64,000 nt of DNA from Taudactylus pleione (Eukaryota; Chordata; Amphibia; Anura; Myobatrachidae): the NCBI GenBank assembly GCA_031769625.1, contig JAUIMM010000016.1, positions 16,569,001 through 16,633,000 of the forward strand. The letters run 5' to 3'. Below are positions 57,215 to 64,000 of the stretch, piece after piece. Made by a program: the position numbers and the translations under genes. How positions within the stretch are numbered: position 1 is the stretch's first letter; each line of letters starts with the position of its first letter. The notes below the pieces were generated by a model that did not search any database, was not told the origin of the DNA, and saw nothing but the letters and a program-made list of their open reading frames with translations.

Positions 57215-57367
57215 GTATCTTGCAAACCAGATGGAAGAGGACCACTGCTGATTGGAATGCAGATTCTACAGTTTAGACCACTGATCATGAGGTTCTGGAA
57301 GGTGAAGGATGCCCTGTGGCACAGAATACAGCACAGAACATTTGTGACTCAGGAAGAACTGGATGAG
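57215..57367 (+). CDS. Speedy-like exon 4 (C-terminal half of the Ringo box), frame-broken
   Basis: Acceptor GTTTCTGTAG ends at 57214 and donor GTGTGT begins at 57368. The first ten codons give YLANQMEED, then TGA at 57249. From 57248 the alternative frame is open to the donor and encodes a stretch ending in KVKDALWHRIQHRTFVTQEE LDE, aligning with the W-L..LRDQLW.RI and EE(L/V) positions of the family. The acidic linker between EED and this block is shorter than in Speedy A, so the shift coincides with a deletion. Confidence 0.82.
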
Positions 57368-57972
57368 GTGTGTAACATGGTACAATGAGTGTTCGAGATA
57401 TCATTGAAAGATTAAAAGAATGTTTTCAGTCTTTTCAGTCCCTGCTAGTTACAGTATGCTAATACCCAAATTCATCTGAGAATGAATTGTTTCTGGGAAA
57501 GCCATTTATATGGTCAATGCTCAGTGCTGCCAAAAGCCACGTTGTGCCCAGGTGAAGGGGGCATGGCCTAACCGTGTGAGGCGTGGTCACGCCCCTTAAT
57601 GAAAAAAAAGGAAGAAAATACTGTTGCGGTGCTATGCGCTGGGGAGAGAGACACTGTGATCCCCCTGAGCCCAGCACATATCCAGGGGGGGGCACGATAA
57701 GGATAATCACTCTTCCCACTGGCAGAGGAGACTGCTGCTACTGCTGCTGCCGATGAACCTATACCCAAAATTGAGAAACGTTATACAAAACAAAGTTGTC
57801 CCCCTGTAGATGGGGATCTCTTCTATGGGCCCATTTAATAATCATCTGGTTTTAATTATAATTTCTTATGATAGAAATAAGAAATGATGTACCTGGATGC
57901 ATTAAATGCACATGCAGGGACATGGGCTCTGGTAGGAGTCTGTTCCTATGATGTGTAAAAGTGACTGCAAAC
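57368..57972. other. Sequence after Speedy exon 4; repeat-like GC-rich patch
   Basis: 57530-57760 is GC-richer and holds GGCGTGGTCACGCCCC and GCATGGCC words of repeat type. I searched for the expected next Speedy exon (a Tyr-Asp-Pro...His-Trp segment) and did not find it. Confidence 0.4.
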
Positions 57973-57983
57973 TAGGGGTGAGC

Positions 57984-58075
57984 GGGTTCGGATTTCTGAA
58001 ATCCGAACCCCCCCGAGCCCCCCCGATCCGAGTCCGATCCGAGTCAGGCTCGACTTTTCCCGCCTGACTCGGATC
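57984..58075. repeat. Subterminal palindromes of the hAT element
   Basis: Arms 57984-57995/57999-58010 (GGGTTCGGATTT, 12 bp, loop CTG) and 58036-58049/58062-58075 (GATCCGAGTCAGGC, 14 bp) are perfect. CCGATCCGAGT repeats also occur between them. In hAT elements short subterminal repeats are transposase binding sites. That role is inferred here. Confidence 0.7.
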
Positions 58076-58132
58076 TGAAATCGAGGCAAAACGTCATCAT
58101 CCCGCCTTCCGAGTCTCGCAGGTTTTGGATCC

Positions 58133-58140
58133 TATATAAG
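58133..58140 (+). promoter_or_regulatory. TATA box of the hAT element
   Basis: TATATAAG, followed by GC-rich sequence with a plausible pol II start about 25-30 bases downstream (near CGCCATTTTCTCACTCGG). It lies ahead of array 1 and about 1.37 kb before the first transposase ATG, so the array would be leader or intron. Confidence 0.5.
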
Positions 58141-58439
58141 GTACCCGCGTCGGCGCCATTTTCTCACTCGGCTGTGGACAGTGAAGAGGGAGGGTGGGAG
58201 TTAGGGCTGGCTGGGCTGTGTAGTGTAATGTAGTGTAGTGCTGCTGTTGTCCACTACTTCAAAGTCCATAGGGGCTGGCTGTGTTGTGCTGCTGTTGTTA
58301 ATAGGGGCTGTGTCCACTACTTCAAAGTCCATAGGGGCTGGCTGGACTGTGTTGTGCAGTCAGTTCTCCATAGGGGCTGTGTCCACTCCAAAGTCCTGTG
58401 CAGTGTCCCAGTCCTAAAGGGGTGCTGTAGTGTTGTCCA

Positions 58440-59480
58440 GGGGGTGCTCTGTCCATCAGGGGTGTTCCCCCCAAGTGCTAAAAAAATAATATATTTTCTG
58501 TGTTTGTGAATTGTGTGTGCAGTAGCCGCACGTGCATCAACAAAGTAGTGCCAAGCGTGCGCCTGTGTCATAAGTAAAGGGCCGGCTTGCTTGACCGTTA
58601 AAGGGTGCTGTAACCCCCAAAGTACACTCCAGTCCAAACCAAAAAAAAAATTATTTTCTGTGTTTGTGAATTGTGTGCGCAGTAGCCGCACGTGCATCAA
58701 CAAAGTAGTGCCAAGCGTGCGCCTGTGTCATAAGTAAAGGGCCAGCTGGCTTGACCGTTAAAGGGTGCTGTAACCCCCAAAGTACACTCCAGTCCAAACC
58801 AAAAAAAAAATTATTTTCTGTGTTTGTGAATTGTGTGCGCAGTAGCCGCACGTGCATCAACAAAGTAGTGCCAAGCGTGCGCCTGTGTCATAAGTAAAGG
58901 GCCGGCTGGCTTGACCGTTAAAGGGTGCTGTAACCCCCAAAGTACACTCCAGTCCAATCCAAAAAAAAAATTATTTTCTGTGTTTGTGAATTGTGTGCGC
59001 AGTAGCCGCACGTGCATCAACAAAGTAGTGCCAAGCGTGCGCCTGTGTCATAAGTAAAGGGCCAGCTGGCTTGACTGTTAAAGGGTGCTGTAACCCCCAA
59101 AGTACACTCCAAACCAAAAAAAAATATATTTTCTGTGTTTGTGAATTGTGTGCGCAGTAGCCGCACGTGCATCAACAAAGTAGTGCCAAGCGTGCGCCTG
59201 TGTCATAAGTAAAGGGCCGGCTGGCTTGACCGTTAAAGGGTGCTGTAACCCCCAAAGTACACTCCAGTCCAAACCAAAAAAATTATTATTTTCTGTGTTT
59301 GTGAATTGTGTGCACTGTGGCTGCACGTGCATCAACAAAGGAGCAGCGCCAAGCGTGCGTCTGTGTCCATAAGTAAAGAGCCGGCTGGCTCATTTCTTAA
59401 AGGGTGGTGTAACCCACAAAGTGCACTACTCTCCAGCAAAAATAAAAAAATATTTTCTGTGTTTGTGTGCGCTTTAGCCG
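58440..59480 (+). repeat. hAT tandem array 1, ~160-bp unit, 6-7 copies
   Basis: ATTTTCTGTGTTTGTGAATT recurs at about 58493, 58652, 58812, 58972, 59128, 59287 and 59452 (periods 156-164). Each unit contains AGTAGCCGCACGTGCATCAA, AAGCGTGCGCCTGTGTCATA and TTAAAGGGTGCTGTAACCCC. Middle copies are almost identical and the outer ones diverge. Repeated minus-strand frames of about 70 codons are the translated unit. Confidence 0.95.
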
Positions 59481-59504
59481 CACGTATATATCAATATAAC
59501 ATAA

Positions 59505-59835
59505 ATGGAGGACCAAACTTTCTCCGATAAAAATAAAATAGGGAAAGATCAAGAACCACTTCCTCCTAGTGCTGTTGCTGCTGCTGGGAGTTGTTCATCA
59601 TCCCAGAGAGGAAGTAGGAACATCACTACTTTTACTAAACAATTGACCCTCCAACAGTCCCTAGCGATGAGGATGAAGTACGACAGCAGTCATCCTGAAG
59701 CAAAACGTATAACTGAGGCCTTGACTGCTATGTTGGTGTTAGACGTGCATCCGGTATCCGCCATTAGTTCAGTGGGATTTAGACAATTGATGGAGGTAGT
59801 GTGTCCCCGGTTCCAAATCCCGTCTAGATTCCACC
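59505..59835 (+). pseudogene. hAT transposase N-terminal fragment
   Basis: ATG 59505 opens about 110 codons: a Ser/Ala-rich start, then LAMRMKYDSSHPEAKRITEA and a segment reading LDVHPVSAISSVGFRQLMEV, ending PRFQIPSR. The pattern D..P.S.....GF..L.....P.....PSR is the conserved stretch ahead of the catalytic domain in ZBED-like hAT transposases. No BED zinc finger is visible upstream. The frame then runs into array 2 and stops at 59879. hAT transposases are usually 600-700 residues, so only the beginning is kept. Confidence 0.8.
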
Positions 59836-60563
59836 TGCATCCTCAAAGCAGCAGCGACAAGCGTGCGTCTGTCTGTTAAAGGATGGTGTAACCCTCAAAG
59901 TGCGCTCCACAAACAATAAAAATATTGTTCTTTTTTTTTATGTCTTTGTGAAATGTGTGGGCTGTAGCTGCACCTGCAACCTTAAAGCAGCAGCGACAAA
60001 CGTGTGCGTCTGTCTGTTAAAGGGTGGTGACACCCTCAAAGTGTGCTACACAAACAATAAAAATATTGTTCTTTTTTTTTCTCTTTGTGAATTGTGTGGG
60101 CTGTAGCCGCACTTGCATCCTCAAAGCAGCAGCGACAAGCGTGCGTCTGTCTGTTAAAGGGTGGTGTAACTCTCAAAGTGCTCCAAAAGATAAAAAACTA
60201 TTTTTTTAATGTGTTTGTGACTTGTGTGCGATGTAGCCGCACTTGCATCCTCAAAGCAGCAGTGACAAGCGTGCGTCTGTCTGTTAAAGGGTGGTGACAC
60301 CCTCAAAGTGTGCTACACAAACAATAAAAATATTCTTTTTTTTCTGTCTTTGTGAATTGTGTGGGCTGTAGCTGCACTTGCATCCTCAAAGCAGCAGTGA
60401 CAAGTGTGCGTCTGTCTGTTAAAGGGTGGTGACACCCTCAAAGTGTGCTACACAAACAATAAAAATATTCTTCTTCTTTTTTCTGTCTTTGTGAATTGTG
60501 TGGGCTGTAGCCGCACTTGCATCCTCAAAGCAGCAGCGACAAGCGTGCGTCTGTCTGTTAAAG
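59836..60563 (+). repeat. hAT tandem array 2, 130-139-bp unit, 6 copies
   Basis: GCAGCAGCGACAAGCGTGCG recurs at 59848, 59987, 60126, 60256, 60391 and 60530 (periods 139, 139, 130, 135, 139). Units share GTAGCCGCACTTGCATCCTC, TCTGTTAAAGGGTGGTG and CAATAAAAATATT. The unit is homologous to that of array 1 (same order of the GTGAATTGTGTG, GTAGCCGCAC, AAGCGTGCG and TTAAAGGGTG words) but lacks about 25 bases. It lies where the RNase-H-like catalytic core should be. Confidence 0.93.
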
Positions 60564-60794
60564 GATTACATCGGTGACAGCATCCAAGTAGGCATGTCAG
60601 ACAGTCCATACCTGTACTGGCAGGAAAAAGAAGCAATTTGGAGGTCCCTGTACAAACTGGCTCTATTTTACCTGAGTTGCCCCCCCTCCAGTGTGTACTC
60701 CGAAAGAGTGTTTAGTGCAGCCGGGAACCTTGTCAGCGAAAGGTGTAGGAGGTTGCTTCCACAAAATGTGGAGAAGATGATGTTCATAAAATGA
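60564..60794 (+). pseudogene. hAT transposase C-terminal dimerisation domain
   Basis: Directly after array 2 an open frame reads DYIGDS..., then YLYWQEKEAIWRSLYKLALF YLS and PSSVYSERVFSAAGN, then LLPQNVEKMMFIK and TGA. The order W......L..LA..YLS.P.SS..SERVFS..G......R..L.P..V......K is the hATC domain, through which hAT transposases dimerise. It is uninterrupted, but it has no attached catalytic core: upstream there is only repeat. Acidic, non-conserved sequence follows to about 60960. Confidence 0.9.
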
Positions 60795-61586
60795 ATTATC
60801 AACTCTTCCAGGGAGACCAGCCTCCAGAACGTACAGAGGGACCTGTGGTTGTGGATTCCAGCGGGGACGAATTAATACTCTGTGAGGATGAGGATGTACA
60901 CAACACTGTAGAGGGTGAGTAATCGGTGGATGAGGAGGATGAGGACGACATCTTGCCTCCGTAGAGCCAGTTTGTGCAGGGACAGATTAATTGCCAGCTT
61001 GTTTTGTGGGGGCCCAAACGAACCAATCATTTCAGCCACAGTCGTGTGGCAGACCCTGGCGCTGAAATGTTTGGTTTGTTAAAGTGTGCATGTCCTGTTT
61101 ATACAACATAAGGGTGGGTGGGAGGGCCCAAGGACAATTCCATCTTGCACCTCTTTTTTTTCTTTGCATTATGTATAGTTTGGGGCCTAGTTTTTCAAAC
61201 TGCCATCCTGTCTGCCATTGCAGTGTCACTCCTAGATGGACCACGTGTTTGTGCCGCCCACTCGTATCTCTTAGCATAGTCATCCAGCTACCTCGGTGCA
61301 ACCTTTTGGACATAAAAACACTATTGTGAGGTGTGAGGTGTTCAGAATAGACTGGAAATGAGTGGAAATTAAGGTTATTGAGGTTAATAATAGCATAGGA
61401 GCAGAAAAACCCACACATTCTGTGATTTTAGCTGTTTTTATGCCTTTTTTCAAAAAAATACAGATCCAAAACACGGAAGGGTGGTTTTGGCAAAACCAAT
61501 CCAGATCCAAAACACGAAGAAAGATCCAGATCCAAAACCAAAACACAAAACACGAAAAGTGGCCGGTTCACACCCCTACTGCTAAC

Positions 61587-62044
61587 AGAACCTTCTCCTG
61601 ATAACTTTTTCTGAAAATGATTTTTTGAATCTGGGGGATATCCCGCAAATATTCTTTGATAAAAATGCCCCTTATTAAGTTATTATTTGCCAGCTCCATG
61701 CTCTGAATGTCTATAGGGTAAAGCATTGTCTCACAGGGCTGTGCATATTGTCACTGGGGAATAGGTCACACGTGTGTCAGTGAAGTTACATGTAATAGGG
61801 AACATTTTCCTTATTATGCATGGTAACAATTTCCCAGCGTTTCCCTATTGCCAATAGGAACTATTGCAGAGCACTGGTGCTGACCTTTGCTAGCTGATAA
61901 TTCAGGTGTCACATTGCTCTGCAAAGCTTGGCTCTTTGTCACCCGGGCATAGACTATAAGTTTTGTCAGTGTGTTTACACAAGATGGGGAGTTATGTCTG
62001 TGGAGAGAGATTAGCAGTGTTATTGATGTCTGTGATGAGTGCCG
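61587..62044. other. Non-coding; nothing recognised
   Basis: No coding or repeat signature recognised. Confidence 0.4.
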
Positions 62045-62530
62045 TATGGTGGTATGAAATCATATGTAATATTGACATTAATCATGTCAACATGAGAATG
62101 ACGACATGGTCCTAATGTCAACATTGGCCATGTCAACATTCATCATATAAACACTGATGAAAAGCCGGCATTTTAGAATGTCAACATATCATCCCTGGTG
62201 GCCCAGTGGTCACTTACCTGATCCTGACAGCTGCAGTGGCTCTCATTGTGGCTTCCTGGTCCTGACAGTCATGTCACTGTCATTTCTAGTTCAGACCTCT
62301 GATGTTCCAGTGTTCTAGGGAATATTTCTCCCCTAATCCTAATTGCTACCTCTAACTCTCCCCTAGTGCCTACCCCTAACCCTCCTGTCCACAGCCTAAC
62401 TCTAATGTTTACATTCTGATAATGTCGACATGCCGACTGTCGGCAGTTTTGTAATGTCAACACCATAACTGTTGCCATTGTGGAGTCGACGTTCAGAATG
62501 TCAACATTGAAAATGTCAACCTACATTGAC
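62045..62530 (+). repeat. Dispersed repeat with GTCAACAT borders, copy 2
   Basis: Colinear with 17170-17590 through CATATCATCCCTGGTGGCCC A(G/A)TGGTCACTTACCTG, GACAGCTGCAG, CATGTCACTGTCATTTCT and CCCTAACCCTCCTGTCCACAGC. The flanks are dense in ATGTCAACAT-type short palindromic words on both sides. Confidence 0.65.
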
Positions 62531-62984
62531 TACATCTCGCCTGTGCCATCTGCTATAGCTCAGGTTCGGGAATAGGCAGAAATATGTTATTTTTGCACAT
62601 GCTTTTAATAATAGTAATTTTGCAGCCAAGTCTGCATAAGCCCCAGACAATCATATCTGGCAGTCAGGGGCCCAAAAAATAGATTTTGGGCCCCACTAGA
62701 TGTATATCTTTATTCTAGAGCATCTAACAAACTGTGAGCTGATTATGACCCTCAAAATCACTTGTGTGGCTCTCATCTGAATTAAAGTTTTTTGCATACT
62801 AGGTGATGTGAGAGCGAAAAATCCACCATGGCTGGGCAATTAGAGAATATCCTGGGCATCCAATCCCAGCTTGTCATCTGTGTGACCCTCCTCAGCAGCC
62901 TAGAGTCCCCTTCTGCTCACTGCTCTAGAGCTACTACATCTGCTACATCAAGAGGAGGAGGAAAATATCTTGAGAGCAACATGG
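62531..62984. other. Non-coding; nothing recognised
   Basis: Mixed composition with no recognised features. Confidence 0.4.
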
Positions 62985-64000
62985 GGAGACATAGAGGGTG
63001 ACGGAGAGAGACAGAAGGTAGCAGGGAGTGGCATCTGGTGACAATGAGTGACAGAGTGTGATAATGAGAGGCAGAGGGCGGCAGTGGGTGACTGGAGAGG
63101 TAAAGGGTGGCAGGGCTAGGTAGTGGGTGGATGGTGGAGGTAGTGGATGTTAGGTGGTGACTGAGGAGGCATTGGTGGTAGGTGGAGGCAGTGGTGAAAA
63201 TGAGAGGCAGAGGTTGTCAGTGAGAGGCATTGGGTGTGAGGTGGTGACTGGGGAGACAGTGGGTAGCAGGGGGAGTCTGTGGGTGTCAGGCAGAGGGTGG
63301 GATAGGAAAAGGCATTGAGTGATAGAGGATGAATGGAAGAGGTAGAGGTTGACAGGGAAAGGCAGTGGGTGAATGGGGGAGGCAGAGGGTGACTGGGACA
63401 GGTAAAGGGAGAGGTAGAGGGCAATGGGTGACATGGAGAGGTAGTGGGAGAGAGGGAAAGGTAGAGGGTGAAAAAAAGAAGTAGAGGGTGACAGAGAGAG
63501 ACATAGGGTGATGTAGAGAGGCACAGGGTGACAATGAGTGGCGAAGGGTGACAGTGAGAGACATGGGTGGCAGTGAGTAACTGGAGAGGCAGAGGGTGGC
63601 AGGGCTAGGTAGTGGATGGATAGGAAAGGCAGTGGGTGTAAGGTGTGGGTGGTAGTGAGTGACTGGGAAGGCAGAGGGTGGCAGGGGAGGTAGTGTGTGA
63701 CCGTGAGAGGCAGAAGGTTTCAGTGAGAGGCAGTGGATGTCAGGTGGTGACAGTGGGTGGCAGGGGTAGACTGTGGGTGTGAGGGAGAGGCAGTGGGGAT
63801 CAGGGAGAGACAGTAGGTGGCAGGGAAAGGCAGTGGGTGACAGAGAGAGGAAGAGGGTGGCAGGAAGAATCAGAGAGTGACAGAGAGAGCGAGTGGGTGT
63901 TAGGGAACAGTAGAGGGTGATAATGAGAGGTAGAGGGTGACAGAGAGAGGCAGTGGGTGGTAGGGAGCAGTAGAGGGTGATAGGGGGAGGTAAAGGGTGA
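62985..64000 (+). repeat. Purine-rich ~20-bp minisatellite, over 1 kb, continues past the window
   Basis: Variants of GGTGACAGAGAGAGGCAGAG and GGCAGTGGGTGACAGGGAGA recur about every 20 bases from about 62985 to the last base. The + strand is nearly all A/G with scattered T and few C. Minus-strand frames rich in Pro, Ser, Leu and His across it are translated repeat. Confidence 0.92.

Larger units (their letters stand above)
50689..57367 (+). pseudogene. Speedy/RINGO-family CDK activator gene, four exons, two frame breaks
   Basis: Speedy/RINGO proteins bind CDK1/CDK2 through the Ringo (Spy1) box and activate them without cyclin. Four segments with AG/GT borders join in consistent phases (2/1 split GAG, then phase 0, then a CT+G split codon). 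The product reads FYELVEEDC.KRFLELDSC, KEVSDK, YLLAMVLVYFQRSGLTVSEY, TRLYFYSAL, YLANQMEED and, after a shift, ALWHRIQHRTFV.QEELDE. This is colinear with the Ringo box of vertebrate Speedy A (SDKYLLAMV, YLAN.VEED, RDQLW.RI landmarks, from memory of the family). Exon 1 has an extra T in a T5 run (50776-50780), giving TGA at 50782. Exon 4 shifts frame near 57240-57250 (TGA at 57249). The final exon(s) were not found. It is a degenerate paralogue, or real with two assembly indels. Confidence 0.85.
57973..61578 (+). mobile_element. 3.6-kb hAT element with internal tandem arrays
   Basis: The 8-bp flanks are CTGCAAAC (57965-57972) and CTGCTAAC (61579-61586), one mismatch. The termini are TAGGGGTGAGCGGGTTCGG and the inverse of CCGGTTCACACCCCTA. 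Inside are subterminal palindromes, a TATA box, a 160-bp array, an N-terminal transposase fragment, a second array of 130-139-bp units, a hAT C-terminal dimerisation domain and an acidic tail (60850-60960). The layout is that of an autonomous hAT whose catalytic core is gone. Confidence 0.9.

Noticed and set aside
58317..59338. Repeated minus-strand frames of 70-128 codons
   Set aside because: They are the same frame read from each 160-bp unit of hAT array 1.
58440..60563. CRISPR-like regular repeats
   Set aside because: Units are long (130-160 bp) and contiguous, with no unique spacers, in eukaryotic DNA.
63116..63564. Long minus-strand Pro/Ser/Leu/His-rich frames
   Set aside because: They are translations of the 20-bp minisatellite.

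Overview
This looks like vertebrate nuclear DNA, most likely from an anuran amphibian (frog). It is mostly AT-rich and non-coding. It carries split coding sequence with GT-AG introns, several Tc1/mariner copies, hAT elements with 8-bp target duplications, Helitron, L2-type LINE, Ty3/Gypsy and tRNA-derived SINE remnants, many snap-back MITEs, and (TA)n and minisatellite arrays. The frog assignment comes from familiarity with these repeat families and was not tested by a search. There are no operons, rRNA genes, canonical tRNA genes or CRISPR arrays.

The only convincing host gene is a Speedy/RINGO (CDK-activator) gene on the + strand, with exons at 50689-50792, 51892-51950, 52372-52457 and 57215-57367. 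Splice sites and codon phases agree at all three junctions, and the joined reading frame follows the Ringo/Spy box. Two frame breaks, one in a T-run of exon 1 and one in exon 4, suggest a decayed paralogue or assembly errors. The introns hold a 266-bp hAT MITE, a 63-bp minisatellite and a full-length Tc1 copy. A second, weaker candidate exon, lysine-rich and 84 bp long, lies at 738-821.

Layout: 1-6.6 kb, a candidate exon, a MITE fragment and a decayed minus-strand ORF chain that resembles a retroelement. 6.6-12.3 kb, three different Tc1 families in series, the third interrupted by a Harbinger MITE, a LINE-tail-like tract and an 862-bp insertion with an 8-bp target duplication. 12.8-15.1 kb, an 880-bp fold-back element next to a deleted Helitron. 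15-34 kb, mostly AT-rich non-coding DNA with dispersed MITEs, a SINE, an inverted-repeat element with TA tracts, a minisatellite carrying an insertion with 70-bp inverted repeats, and an 816-bp hAT element. 34.5-35.0 kb, a run of consecutive hairpins. 38-44 kb, Gypsy LTR pieces, an L2 LINE derivative, a 1.04-kb hAT element and the 3' end of a Ty3/Gypsy element with its LTR. 47-57 kb, two copies of one 1.64-kb Tc1 family around the Speedy exons. 58.0-61.6 kb, a 3.6-kb hAT element whose catalytic core is replaced by tandem repeats. 62-64 kb, a dispersed repeat and a long purine-rich minisatellite that runs off the window.

No multi-gene pathway is present. The interest lies in transposon biology: nested insertions, deletion derivatives, elements that build tandem arrays internally, and strongly self-complementary DNA.
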